Below are positions 11,397-23,269 of a stretch of 64,000 bases of DNA, piece by piece. The notes beneath the pieces are model-generated. The model had not been told where the DNA came from. It did not search any database and saw only the letters and a list, made by a program, of their open reading frames with translations. The position numbers were made by a program, and so were the translations under genes. Each line of letters opens with the position of its first letter. Positions within the stretch are counted from its first letter, which is position 1. This DNA comes from Calocera cornea HHB12733. Lineage: Eukaryota > Basidiomycota > Dacrymycetes > Dacrymycetales > Dacrymycetaceae. The stretch is from assembly GCA_001632435.1 (NCBI GenBank), contig KV423921.1, forward strand, positions 128,460 through 192,459, written 5' to 3'.

Positions 11397-12883
11397 ATGC
11401 TCCCCAGTACTTCCCAAATCGCTCCAGGGTTGATGGAGCCTGCCGTACACCGGGTTCCTAATGAGCTGTGGTTCGACATCCTCAGGCTCCTGAGGCGCGA
11501 TCGCAGTACTCTTTTGAGTGTCTCTCAGGTCTGCAAACGTCTCCGCAGCCTGACGATCCCGGTCCTTCTCCATCAAGTGACGTTGGATCTCGTAACATCG
11601 CCCGACCATGCATCGTCGTTCCTCGCCATGCTTGGGAGCAACTACGATAGCGGCCGTTTCGTTCGGCGAATGCAGCTCAAGCTCTCGACCCGCGACGTTA
11701 TGAGTCAGTCCACTCTGACAGACGTATGGGAGTTGCTGAAGGTCGTGTCCGTTGAAGATCTCGTGCTGTCGTCTTCTAAACTCTCGGCGCGTCTGTTCGA
11801 TGCCCTCATCACGATACCCACATTGCAAAGTCTGAACCTGCAAAACTGTACAATCTATCCACCGGACCCCATCATACCCCTAGAAACGAAAGATTGCGAT
11901 CAGCCACGATCGGGCAGAAACCTGACTTCACTTGAAGTAACATGGCAAGAGGCGTCGATGACCAGCAGCTTGCCCGCTATTCTCTCGCGGCTGGACATGT
12001 CAAAGCTGCAGCATCTCAGTCTGGCTGGATCTCCGTGCTCTGGTGCAGTAACCACCGAGCTTCTGAACACGGTGTCTCCCGGGTCGCTCAAATCGTTTCG
12101 CTTTCCTCCCGCCCGACGTGACGCAAGGTTTCCGGATCCGTACGGCCTTTTGCGCGATAACCTCGTCAATCAACCACATATCCGCCATCTCTCCCTACAT
12201 CCCAAGATACACCTCACATCGATACCCGCAGATGCCCTGCCGAACCTGGAACGGTTTGAAGGGAGCTATGCAATGGCCGAGCTTCTTGTTCCTGGACGGC
12301 CGGTTACCCAAGTGACCATTACTACCGAAAGCAACTTCTCAGCAAATCAGGGCGACATGCCGCAGACATTCAAAGCAATTGCCAAATCTTCCAAGCCCGT
12401 GAAGTACCTTGAACTAGAAGAGATAAAGTTCGAGGAAGAGTGGATGGACGACCTCCGCATTCTCTTCCCCCAACTGGAGCATTTACGGGTTCAGTCCATC
12501 AACTTTCTCTCAAAGGTATACTGTAACTATGGGGTTTCCTAATGATTGATTACTCAATGCAATTTCAGGGCTTTATGAGGATGACAATGCCGATACATGT
12601 AGCGAAAATGAAGGCTTGCAAGACTATTCGATTCCGTTGCCGAGGCGGGGGAGCTCACCCGTTGAATCTGCTGTACATGCCGGACGAATCTGGGCTCAAG
12701 TGGGCAGAACAGACGGTGGTTGTATGGGGTCAACGTAACTCGACCCTGGAAGAGGTGTGGCTGGGCCGAGTGTCCCTCATCAAGGTTGCGGTGAATGAGT
12801 GGAAGGCATATGATGAATACCACTTCCGAGGGCCACCGGAGGCCTACAACATTCCCCTCCAGCTTCCGGATCAACTTCCGTGA
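11397..12883 (+). CDS. F-box / leucine-rich-repeat-like protein
   Basis: Exons 11397-12515 and 12569-12883; the 53-nt intron starts GTATAC and ends TTTCAG. Product 477 residues. Residues about 17-60 (VPNELWFDILRLL..., LLSVSQVCKRLRSL) match an F-box, the Skp1-binding motif of SCF ubiquitin ligases. The rest has Leu-rich segments (LQSLNLQNCT, LQHLSLAGSP, IRHLSLHPKIHL, LEHLRVQSINFL) like the degenerate LRRs of Agaricomycete F-box proteins. An alternative 5' structure exists: ATG at 11316, donor GTGAGT at 11351, acceptor CCCCAG at 11407, which joins in frame and replaces the first residues by MAFQSAQDYFED. The TATA box at 11292 favours the 11397 start. The target is unknown. Confidence 0.82.
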
Positions 12884-13147
12884 ATATGCTGTCGCGGTTG
12901 TTTGAGGTCGGATAGTTCTGTAATCTAAGTGTATGCCATATCTGGGTCCCGGATCTGGATGTGATCCATCATATGTGGAGTCCTGTGTAGCGCGAGACGA
13001 CAAATGCATGTCACTATCTCATTCTAACATAATCATGACATGTTAACCACTCCAGACCTAGCTCTACATAGTACGCGCTACCGAAACCAACAGTCAGGCG
13101 TGTACAACATCTAGAGATCATCTCTAAGTAATCCTCTATTCGGCAGC

Positions 13148-15097
13148 TCAATGAGTCATGATCTGCGTGGCAGTACTCTTGTGCATCTGTGCGAGCCACG
13201 TCTTCGAGGTCCAAACACGGATGCGCTTGCCAAACATCATGAATACGAGGAGGACCAGGTTGTTGGCGAGAAGGAGGGCCGTAAACACGCCCGCGATCAT
13301 GACCGCGAACCCGTACTGGAGGATCCAATCGAGGAGGTAGATCGCCATCCCGAAGGCGATAGCCTGTTTCCCGAGGTTCATCGCGATCAACATTTCGCTC
13401 GTGTTGGCCTCGTAGGAATCGATGGCGTAGGTAAGGGTGAACGAGAAGTAGAAGTAGGATCCCCAAGTCTCCATCGCCACGCCGGCAAAGTAGGCAAACC
13501 AGTGCAGGTTGTTTTGAGCAGCGAGACCGTATAGAACAAGTCCAGCGGGAGCGATGAGCATCGCTGGCAGCATCACTGACAGGCGCATTTCCGCTTCGCG
13601 GACGCCGTCGTTCTTCCGAGTGAGGTAAGCCGCAACACGATCGGACGACGATGCGAAGGGCGTGGCGAGCGAGTAACCGACGATAGAAGCCACCGCGATC
13701 AGACCGGAGTTGGTCTGCGGTAGCATGAGGACGACATCGGTATGGCAGTAGTGGACAACCCACCTCACTCCAGTTGTAGGGCGCTTCAGTGATCTTCAGT
13801 GGGAAAGTATAGTTGAAGGTGACAGCCCCAAGCCCGATGCAAATGCCGTACGTGGTGATAACCCACAGTACGGCCGGTACCACGAAGTACGTGAAAGGAC
13901 GGATTGTAGTCATGAGAAAGGATACCTCATGGTCGATGAAGCTCCACGGTTTGAGAGTTTGGAGGAATGTTTTTCTGACCGGGATTTGTCGGGCAACATC
14001 GATAAACTCGCTCGGCAGTTCCTTAGTGGGACTATCCATGGGTGAAACGGTGTCACTGGCTGGCGCCTCGCTGGGAAGGACGCGCTTGTAGGCCGTCTCC
14101 TCCACGAAGAAGAATGAAGCGACCAGCAGTACTCCAGCGAATGCGCTCTCGACGTAGAAGTAGAGTCTCCAGGAGTAACCGCCCGCTAACATATAGCCAG
14201 CGTACAGAGGGCCTGTGGCACCCATGCACAGGCAGACTGAGGAGGACATGTGAGCTGGCTGTCGGAGAGGAAAGGAGAAAGGCTATTGCTTACAAGTGTA
14301 GTATCCAATACGCTTGCCGCGCTCGTGCAAGAAGAAGATGTCATTCACGAGCTGCACAGGCAATGCCTCGCAGACACCTGAACTGAATGCGTGGAGGACA
14401 CGAGTGACCATGAGACCGTTGAACGTGGTAGATTGCGAGGCGGCAATCAGACCGACAAGGAACTAGAAAGCTCATAAGTACAGTATTTCCCGAGCTGCTA
14501 TCGTGCTCGCATATGGGACTCACGACGGCAAGAGAACCAAGCATGACCGGGCGACGGCCGATCTTGAGGTAAAGCGGTACCAAGAGCAGACTGCCGAAGC
14601 CGTAGGCCAGATTCGGGTAAGAGAGGAGACCAGACGCGGTGGATGCGCTGACATCAAACTCGGCTGCCCATATGCCGATGTAGACAGATGGACCCAAGGT
14701 CGCACTGTTGCTGATAAAGGAGTAAAGACAGCATATGATAAGGATGACGGTCTTCTTGAAATCACTCCACTAAAGAGACAGAAAGACGCGATCAGCGGTG
14801 GATTTTGGGAGCGGGGAGAAAGAGTTATACCTGAAGAGGATCGTTGGGATCGTCCGATGGAATAGGAAAAACAGCTTGGCCGTATGTTCCCTTGGTGTCG
14901 TCACCCTCTATCATCACCCCTTAGACGGTGTCATTGAGTCCGACTGAGCTCGCTTACCATCGGCCTTCAGATAGACCGTCCCTGGGACGTTGCCTTCATG
15001 GGCATGGCTAATGTCATGTCAGTACAGGAAGAATGACACCCTCAGCATTGAAAACGAACCTGCGGACCACATGCCGGAGATGCTCCTCGTAGTCCAT
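13148..15097 (-). CDS. MFS transporter, DHA1/HOL1-like (copy 2)
   Basis: Paralogue of the gene at 3980-5982. Exon 1 (15097-15060) starts MDYEEHLRHVVR and splices in phase 2 to SHAHEGNVPGTVYLKADG, then EGDDTKGTYGQAVFPIPSD, then WSDFKKTVILIICCLYSFI, exactly as in copy 1. Later segments include YLKIGRRPVMLGSLAV, VCLCMGATGPLYAGYMLAGG and a C-terminal exon with REAEMRLSVMLPAMLIAPAG, ending at 13148. It has about 12 hydrophobic segments and no visible frameshift or stop. The acidic cytoplasmic loop before KTFLQTLKPW is shorter than in copy 1. Substrate unknown. The two copies are separated by RPN1 and the F-box gene, so any tandem duplication was followed by rearrangement or insertion. Confidence 0.85.
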
Positions 15098-15803
15098 TCA
15101 GGTTGCAGATGCGAGACAGTGAGGAGAGAGCGAACGACAAGATTGAGTCGAGTGTATGATAACTGGCTTCCATCCTTCTATCTAGTACTCTTACAGCAAC
15201 ACGACACGCGCAGAACATGTTGGACGGCCGCAGAGTCACAGTTGCGCTAGAAGGAAGGTGCGGTACCTTCCCCTTGGGCTTCCGGAGGCATCATTTGCGG
15301 GGCGGGAGCCGAGAAGGCCGCGATGCTATGCAACCAAGCTTCGCCGAAGTTCCCATGGCCGTAGTTCCCGCCTTCTTTTTCATCACTGTTTCTTTCACGA
15401 GACACAACATCGATACTTCCCAGCAACTCCATTAAGGCGTGGTGAACGTGCTTTTCGCTCATGTACCGGCGATTTGTGCCTCCGGCGCCGGCGCTCAGGA
15501 CGGTCCCTTCCGGCCACGTATAGCGTGCCAGCAAGTCCAATCAGGTGTACGTCGGAGCTTGCACTCTGCGAGCCTTCTAAAGGTCATGTCTGTCCCAGGA
15601 CATCAGAACGTTGGAAGAGCAAAGAGCCAGCGCAAGAGTAGAGACACGAATGAATTAAGCGGTATCGGCCGTTCGGGTTCGGCACGGGACCCGATCTGGA
15701 CCCGCCGCTCGCAATCACTATGCCATCGACTCTTGCTTACACAAATGTCTCATGATTCCTCTTTCTTGCTTCATCTCAGCTGCACTGTCAACTCTGGTCA
15801 ACA
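15098..15803. other. Intergenic between divergent genes; no gene seen
   Basis: About 700 bp between the start of the MFS copy-2 gene and the start of the deacetylase gene, so it holds both promoters. No convincing TATA box or coding frame was identified. Confidence 0.5.
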
Positions 15804-16988
15804 ATGGTTAAGCGGATTCTTTGTGGCTACGGCATTGATGTCGATGCGGTTTCCGGATGGTGAGAAAGGCGCGAAGCGTGCCCATGATTAGCGCCCATTT
15901 GACCCCGGCCCTAACCCGATATGGCGACAGGATCAACACCCAGAACGGTGATAAGGCTGATGCTACCAACATTTCACGTGGCATCTTCGGCGCAACTGTC
16001 GGTGTAGACCGCCTGCTGGGGATGTGGAAGAAGTACAACATCAAGGCTACATTTTTCACACCCGGGCATACCATCGAGAGCTTCCCCAAGCAGATCGCCA
16101 AGATTCGCGATGCTGGCCATGAGATGTATGTACTTTGCCGCATTATGCATGTTCAGCCTTAATCGATCATCTACAGTGCCATTCACGGCTATACTCACGA
16201 AGTCATGACGAAGCTCACGACGCAGCAGCAGAAGGACGTCCTCACCAAGTGCGTGGACATTATCACGGCTTTCACCGGCAAGCCTCCCGTTGGCTACACC
16301 GCACCTGCATGGGCTACTACGAGAGAGACTGTTCGCCTGCTCACGGAAGCCGGCATCAAGTACGACCACAGCTTTATGCACCACGACTGCCAGATGTACT
16401 GGGTCCCCAAGATGGACCAGAGCTGGGTTGAGACGGACTATTCCAAGGACCCGTCGTACTGGATGAAGCCGATGGGCGAGATGACCCACAGCGATATCGT
16501 CGAGGTTCCGGCCAACTGGCACCTTGATGACTGGCGTACGCCATTCATGTTAGAGCGTAATCAGCCGGATTGACGTTTAGTGCAGCTCCTTTGAGCTATG
16601 TGACCGGCCGGCCATCGGTATGTCGAACTGAATGGTCGAGAAACCAATCTCTGACTCCTCTTAGCACGGCTTCGTGGATCCAGACATCGTTCTCAAGCTG
16701 TGGAAGTCGCAATTCGACTTCTATTATAGGGAATATGACTCGTTCGTCTTCCCGATCTCCATACACCCTCAGGTCAGCGGCAAAGCTCAGGTCATGCTCC
16801 TGCACGAGAAGTATGCTAGTTCTGCTCGCGGCACAGTGCAGTGCTGACCGGAATCTAGGCTGATCGAGTATATCAACTCTCACGAGGGTGTCGAGTGGAT
16901 GACTCTCGCCGATATGGCCGAAGAGTTCCGCGCTGGTCGCATCGAAGGTTATCATGTAGAGGGCGGATCCGAGAAAGGGATCCTGTAG
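15804..16988 (+). CDS. Polysaccharide deacetylase (CE4/PuuE-like)
   Basis: Six exons: 15804-15859, 15931-16125, 16177-16535, 16586-16617, 16665-16810 and 16859-16988, giving 305 residues with every junction in frame. The N-terminus MVKRILCGYGIDVDAVSGW, without a signal peptide, and the order of motifs match the cytoplasmic NodB-fold deacetylases of fungi and bacteria: FTPGHTIESFP, GHEIAIHGYTHE (the HxxxH-type metal ligands), GYTAPAW, YDHSFMHHDCQ, then NWHLDDWPPLSY, GFVDPDIVLKLWK and FPISIHPQVSG. CE4 enzymes remove N-acetyl or related acyl groups from chitin or other amide substrates. The PuuE-like branch includes allantoinase-like amidohydrolases, so the substrate is uncertain. The short 32-nt exon 4 is needed to restore the conserved DDWPP motif. 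Confidence 0.9.
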
Positions 16989-17108
16989 AAACAAATCCTC
17001 CTCTCCTGGGTTGGCGCTCGTGGCGAAGAAATTGAAACATTAGATTATTACATTCAACCCCAGTAGATGCATCGATCAGTCTCAAGATAAGCACGAGGAG
17101 GCTTAATC

Positions 17109-18575
17109 TCAGAAACCAAAACTCATCCTCAGTTCCCTCTCGAGATCATTGCCGTTCCCGTCTTCCACTATTGTCTTCTCCGGCTCCGGCTCCGGCTCCT
17201 CATACTTCTCCTTCTCGCACCTCTCACAGTTACACTCCACACCCCAGTCCTTCAGCGCCTGCTTCCGCCGTCGGTACGGCCATTCCGGATTGACATATGT
17301 TACAGTAAGCTCCTCGCCAGGCTCAATCGCCTTGTTAGCGACAAGGGCAATGCGTGAGCTTGGGTACTGCTGGGCCTGACCACCTGCAATTTGCTTGACG
17401 GCCATATTGGGAGCGCAGTCATGGTTCATATGCGAATGAAGTAGGAAGAGTCCGCCGTGCGAGTCGAGATCTATAGATGAGCTCATTAGATCGTCCACGC
17501 GGGAGTACCGAGAAGAAGAGCTCACTGAGAGAGACACGACCCAAGCCTTGAAGGAAGCCATTGTACGAGAACAGCTCTTGGCGCATGTCTTCGGGCATTG
17601 GCCGTTTGACGAGTTTCCGGATCCTCGCTTGGCCCGCCTTGTCTGATTCTGGCGGATGGAGAGCCGTGATGAAATGGTCGTACGCCATGTTCCACAGAGC
17701 ACGATGTCTCTCCTGGATGAACTCCCACTCCGGCAGCGTCTTAGACCGTGTCTCCTGATCCAGCGTCGCGAATGTACCCCATATATCGAGCATTTCCCGT
17801 CCCTCTGACTCGCTCCGCTCCCACGCAGTCATGATCTTGGCAACCGCCATGACGAGGGCGAGCACGGCTCTCCAGGGTTCCTTGCGGGCGAAGTCGAGCA
17901 GGTCTTTTGATGGCGGATTCCGCCCTCTGCATAGCAGAGCATGTCCGGCCTGCTGTGCGCGGTTGAGGCATAAGCGCGAGCAGAACATTGCGTTGCAGCC
18001 GTGGTTCATGGCGGGACATGCGACGGCCAGCGTCGGTAGCGTGGGGAGGAAGGGGAGAGCACACTGCTGGCAGGCTGCGCCGGTCTGCTGCATATCATAG
18101 ATCTCCCTATACGGTCATCGAGGGTCAGGATTGGCTCTGCGCCTCGGACCGTGTTAGCTACGCACCATTCTGGAGCATGGACAAACGGATCTTCGCGCCA
18201 GAGGATCTCGCCTTGCGATATGTGCGCCTTCGCCACCAACCCCTTCCCTTTCTGCTCGCTGATGAATACAGCCTCGACCTTGTCCGTGAACGCCGGGATA
18301 TCAAGATGAGGGTTAAGCTTGGATGCTGGGTATTTGCTCTGTGTACTGGTGACAGGTTTGTTGCTCTTGCCATTCGTGGGCGGTGCGCCGCTCGTGAGCG
18401 TCAGCCCTTCGCTTTGGAGGATTTTCTTGAGCCGCTTCTCGGATACGGTCCATGCTGGATGTTCCTTGAGCAGAAGCGCATTGAGTTTTGAAGCACCCAG
18501 AGTGGGCTGGGCTGCCCGGAGGGCTTTAACGGCGGGGATGAGGGCATCGTCCGGCGGTGAGATGGGGGAGGACAT
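17109..18575 (-). CDS. SET5: Set5-like SET/MYND protein methyltransferase
   Basis: Exons 18575-18166, 18106-17526 and 17470-17109, 450 residues. After an N-terminal helical region (LGASKLNALLLKEHPAW) comes the first SET segment (GKGLVAKAHISQGEILWREDPF...PEWEIYDMQQ). A MYND-type zinc finger follows, with CQQC early and FCSRLC...GHALLC at the end. The SET core has NGFLQGLGRVSLNLDSHGGLF, MNHDCAPN (the NHxCxPN cofactor motif) and EELTVTYVNP, with a post-SET CNCERCEKE and an acidic tail. In yeast, Set5 monomethylates histone H4 lysines 5, 8 and 12. The split SET around MYND, the NLxSHGG motif and the overall length fit Set5 rather than SMYD. Activity here is inferred from family. Confidence 0.9.
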
Positions 18576-18726
18576 GCCAGTTTGGGCGAGGAATCACAAG
18601 CCATGCACAACAAAGACTTTGTTTGGACCCTCACACGATCGTGATTCTCGTATATTCGAGGACGTCAAATAGATTGAAATTACTCTACACTAGATCAACA
18701 AGTAAGATCTATCTTTTTTTTGGTCT

Positions 18727-21700
18727 CTACATGCCAGATCGGCCAATGGCCTTGACATGCCCGTTGGTCAGATCCAACTTGGGTAACGGCTTACCGCTCT
18801 CCGTCGGCTGATCCAAGAAACCTATCGCCACGAGCCAAGCAAGGTACTTGCCCATCAGCTCCTCATCCACGGTCATACCATCACGCGAGTGATTCCGAAG
18901 GAGAAGCGCGACGGTGTTGCTATCGCTGAGCTCGGGAGCCTTCGTACTCGTCGGCAGATCGTCGAGGACGAAGTGAAGGAGCGGGTAGAGGGCGTTGTCC
19001 TGCACCTCCAGGACGTGCTCCTCGAGCTTTCTCCGCCAGATCAGGTACTCGATCTGCTGCACCTTGTAGCCATATCGGGAGAGGGACAGGAGGAGGTCGT
19101 TGAAGCGCACGGTGGGGTGGGCGGCGATGTGTAGGACGGGGAAGGCGTTTGTAGGGACATCGATGGCGGACAGAGCAGTCGCGCGCGCCACGTGGTCGAC
19201 GGGCACCATGTTGATAGTGTTGTTGATATCTGGCACGAGACCGAGCTGTATACAGCCCTTGACCAAACGCCAGATGAAGTCGTCTGTGTTGGTGACTGCG
19301 GTCGAGGAGTGGCCAACGACGTAGCCTGGGCGGACGATGTGTCCACGCAGGCCGCGCTTGCCAGCTTCCATCAAAAGCTTCTCGGCGACCCACTTGGACT
19401 GGCCGTAGCCGGTCTTGAGGCCGGTCCGCGCGCCCTCGAGATCGTCGCTCTCCGGCACACCAGTACGGTCGCCTCTCACCATGGAATCGGACAGGCGCAC
19501 ATAGTGCTCCACGTCGATGGCAGAAGTGGAGGACACGAGCGACAGAGCCTTGGGCTTGCCGGTCGATGCCAGCTCCAAGGCGGTGATGGTAGACAGGACA
19601 TTTGCGGCACGCAGCTTGGCGTACGGGAACACCCAATGCACCAGGGCGCCATTGTGCAACACCGCGTCGGCTTCCTTGGCAATCGCATCCCAGGCTGCAG
19701 GCTCAAGCCCGAACTTGTCCAGCGCCAAATCGCCCTTGACGACCTGCAGCCGCCCTTCCGTGACCCACTTCTCGTCCCATACGTCGCGACCGGCGCTGCC
19801 CTCCTTCAAGCGCTGCAAGGCCGTCGCCTCGTCCTTGGCGCGCACCAAGCAAATGACCTTAGCCACACGCTCTGGCCGGGCGAGCAGATCGGCGAGGATG
19901 AACGCGCCGAGGAAGCCCGTGGCCCCCGTGAGGAAGACGGTGAGCTTCTTTGTTGCAAAGTCGGCGGGCAGCGGCGCGTAAGACGCCTGCAGCTTGGACA
20001 CCAATGCGTCATAGTCCTTCGAGTACTCGTCCAGGACGGGGACGACAGGCGCGGGCTTCTTGCCGATAGGCGACTTGGCATCGGGCGCATCGTCCCTGGC
20101 GAGGCCAAAGTCAGCCTGGCGGAGCAGATCGACCTCCTCGGCCAAGCCCGCGATAGTCGGCTTGTCGAACATGAGCCCGAGCGGGAGGTCGATCGCGTAC
20201 GTCTTGCGTATCTCAAAGATGAGGCGCGTGGCGAGGATGGAGTGGCCGCCGAGGTCGAAGAAGTTCTCCTCGAGCGAGATGGGCAACGAGGGCGTCGGGA
20301 GGAGGCGCGCCCAGATATCGTGGATGGCCTTCTGCGTCGGGGTCATGTCCGAGGGCGCGGCGTGCGTGGCGGCTGCGGCGGCCGCAGCCGTATCGGGGAA
20401 GGGCAGCGCGGGCTTGTCGATCTTGCCGTTCGGGTTGAGCGGCATGCGGGACAGCGGCACAAAGAGGGAGGGGATGCTATAGCTGGGGAGCTTCTTCCTG
20501 AGGTGCTCGCGGATGTCCCTGATGAGCTTCCTGTACCTCCTCCCGATGGCCAAGAGCGGATCGTCGTCCTTGCCGCCGCCGCCGCCGCCGGCGCCATTGG
20601 ACGCGTCGCTCTCCCACTCGTCGATCCCGCCCATGGGCACAAAGTAGCTGACGAGCACCTTCTCCTCGTTCTTGTCGCGCCGGACGAGCGTGACGTTCTC
20701 CCGCACGCCCGGGTGCTGCGCGAGGCACGTGTCGATCTCGCCGAGCTCGATGCGGAACCCGCGGATCTTGACCTGGTCGTCTGCGCGGCCGGTGCACTCG
20801 ACGAGCCCGCTGGGCAGGTACCGGCCCAGGTCGCCAGTGCGGTACATCCTGTCCCTGACGCCCTTCCAGTGCGTGCGTGCGGGCCCGTCGATCGTGTCCT
20901 TGTACTGCATGTCGCGCGCAAACCAGTTCAGCACGAACTTCTCCGCCGTGCCCGCCGGATCCAGGTAGCCCTCCGCGAGCCCGCCGCTGCGCACGTAGAG
21001 CTCTCCGACCTCGCCGACGGCGCACTGGACGTCGCGGTTGCTCCGGTTGACGACGAGCAGCTGGACGTCGACCATGCCCTGGCCGGCGGGGATCGTCTCC
21101 TTCATCTCCTGGAGCGCGCTGGGGTGCTCGGCCCGGCAGGGGATCTCGTAGTACGACACCGCGCGCTGTGTCTCGGTTGTGCCGTACATGTTTACGATCC
21201 TGACGTTGGGAGCGAGGCCCTGCAGGCGCAGGCAGTCCTTCTTGGTGAGGATGTCCCCGACGAAGAAGGCGCTGCGGAGCTGGGGGATCTCCGCGCTCGC
21301 CTGGGCGGAGAGGAGCTGGCCCATGGCGGGCGTGAGATGGGTGACGGTGACGCCCGCGTCGCGCATCCACTCGGCGAGCCGGCCGGGCGTGCCGATGTCG
21401 TCGCTGGTCGGGACCCAGAGCTCGGCGCCCAGGAACAGGGGCGTGAAGATGTCGCGCTGGATGGGGTCGTGCGCGATCCCCGAGAGCATCGTGTAGCGCG
21501 AGGCGGCGGAGAGGCCGAAGCGGGTGGCCATCCAGGGGAAGAAGTGGGTGAGGGAGAAGTGCCGGCCGCGCACGCCCTTGGGGATGCCCGTCGAGCCCGA
21601 GGTGAAGGAGAGCGTGCCGATCGAGTCTGGGCCGAGGGTGATCGCCGGGTTCTCGCCCGAGCGGGCGGCGAACTGGGCCAGGATGTCCTTGCCCGGGGTG

Positions 21701-23089
21701 GTGGGGTCCGGGCCGCCGAGCACGCCGGAGGGGGTGAGGGAGACAGCGGGGACCTCCACGCGGATGTCCAGCTCCGTCGTGATGTAGTCCCGGACCTGGG
21801 GGGCGATCTTGCCTGCGCCGGAGAGGACGACGAGGCCGCGGGGCTTGGCGACCTTGAGGTAGATGATCTGTCTTGCCGGCGGGTACGCGGGGTCTTGACG
21901 CGGCATTAGCCAGGGTGGAAGGGGCTGCCGCGGCAGGGTACTCACCAATGACTGAGAAGGTCGCGCCTGCCTTCAAGACCGCCATGACGGCGACGACGAG
22001 CTCGACGCTCCTGTGCGCATACACCATGACGACCTCCTCCTGCTTGACGCCCCCCTGCACAAGACAGTGCGAGAGCATGTTGCTCGCGCGCCATATCTGG
22101 TCATACGAGTAGGTGACCCTGTCCTGGACGCGCTGCCCGGGCCTCAACGGCAGGCACTGGACGACGCAGGTCTTCCCCGGGTGCAGCTGCGCGTTGCGGG
22201 AGAAGATGTCTGTGATTGCGCCTACCCAGCCGCACCAGTTGAGGTCGGCGCGCGGGTCGGGGAGGACGTGGGCCTGGTGCGCGGTGAGCAGCGAGATGCT
22301 CGAGACGGGTGCGAGCGGGTCTGCCGAGGCGCCCAGGAGGATCTGGGAGAGCTGGGTGGTGAGGTGCTGGATGCGGAGGGCGGTGAAGAGGAGCGAGTTG
22401 TACGCGACGGAGAGGGAGAGCTGGGGGATGAGGCTCGCGCGCGCGCTGCCGGGCTTGTCGGCCGCGCTCGCGGACTTGGTCACGTAGAGGGTGAGGTCGG
22501 TGGTGAGCGTTGTGAACTGCAGGAACGAGTCTGGGGGCGAGTCGGTGCTGTCGAAGAAGCGGACGCGGAAGAGGGAGGCCTGGGAGGCGGGCGAGTCGGG
22601 CGTGACGGTGGGCAGCTTGAGGGCGTTCAGCAGAGCCTCGTACGGCACTGCGGCTGCCTCGGCGTCGCGCTCTGCGCTCTGGACGCGGCGGACGACTGAC
22701 CAGAAGGGGTCACTCGGCTCGACGTTGACACGGAGGATGAGCGGGTCGGGGGTGGACGTGGCTGATGAGCCGATGAGGAGGTCGTTGTCGCCTGTGTATC
22801 TGTGGAGGAGGAGGACGAAGGCGGCGAGGAGGAGCTGGAAGGGAGTTGGCTGGTCCTGCTGGTCGTCGCTGTCCACGGCGGGGTCGCCCTCGCCGTCGTG
22901 GAAGACTGCGAGCCTGAGGAGGGAGCGTGCTGTTGCCGGGGGCAGGTCGTGTGCCTGTACGGCCTCGACGAGGCGGAGCGGGGACGGGCGCGGGTAGTCT
23001 GTGGGGAGTGCCATTGCGGGCAGGCTCTGGAGGCGCGCGGTGGCCTGGGCGAGGCGCGCCGGGAGTGCAGACCGCCCGTGGCCGGCCAT
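18727..23089 (-). CDS. LYS2: L-2-aminoadipate reductase (large subunit)
   Basis: Two exons, 23089-21946 and 21893-18727, separated by a 52-nt GTGAGT-AG intron; 1,436 residues, close to the usual ~1,400. It catalyses the ATP- and NADPH-dependent reduction of 2-aminoadipate in the fungal lysine pathway and needs Lys5-type phosphopantetheinylation. An N-terminal condensation-like region is followed by the adenylation domain with FTSGSTGIPKG (TSGSTG at about 479-484), MYRTGDLGRY and NGKIDKPALP. The carrier domain has FFDLGGHSIL (Ser933 receives phosphopantetheine). The C-terminal reductase has TGATGFLG (about 1037-1044) and YGQSKWVAEKLL. The start MAGHGRS is preferred over an upstream ATG at 23161 because family members begin at this point. 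A poly-Gly loop follows ASNGA. Confidence 0.95.
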
Positions 23090-23221
23090 CGTGTCTGAGA
23101 GTAGAAAGTAAGCAACTAAGGTGCGCAACCCACCCAACGCGAGAATCCGCACTTTGGACACTCGTCGCCCACTGCCCGCACAAGTTTCAAATGTCCGGTC
23201 CCTGAGGGTGGAGTGGCGCGC

Positions 23222-23267
23222 GAGTCACCAATCCGGCTGATCGGCCGATCCCTGTTTCGGTGACTCG
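23222..23267. promoter_or_regulatory. Inverted pair of TGACTC (Gcn4/CPC1-type) sites upstream of LYS2
   Basis: TGACTC occurs on the minus strand at 23227-23222 and on the plus strand at 23261-23266. The full 9-mer GGTGACTCG is repeated in inverted orientation with 29 bp between copies, 130-180 bp upstream of the LYS2 ATG. TGACTC is the core site of the fungal general amino-acid control activator (Gcn4/Cpc1), which regulates LYS genes in ascomycetes. Function here is inference. Confidence 0.5.
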
Positions 23268-23269
23268 TT

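Noticed and set aside
1001..15097. A RiPP cluster made of the CxGAYC gene plus nearby MFS transporters
   Set aside because: No modifying enzyme (UstYa/DUF3328, P450, methyltransferase) or Kex2-type sites lie nearby, and the transporters are separated by housekeeping genes.
19192..21909. 905-codon open frame antisense to LYS2
   Set aside because: It is an exact shadow of the LYS2 reading frame produced by GC-rich codon usage. Its translation is low complexity (Gly, Glu, Arg, Val) without domains, while LYS2 on the other strand is unambiguous.
20477..23161. 894-codon minus-strand frame overlapping LYS2
   Set aside because: Its first part is genuine LYS2 exon 1. After about 21,946 it reads through the intron into the wrong frame (Pro/Arg-rich), so it is not a separate protein.
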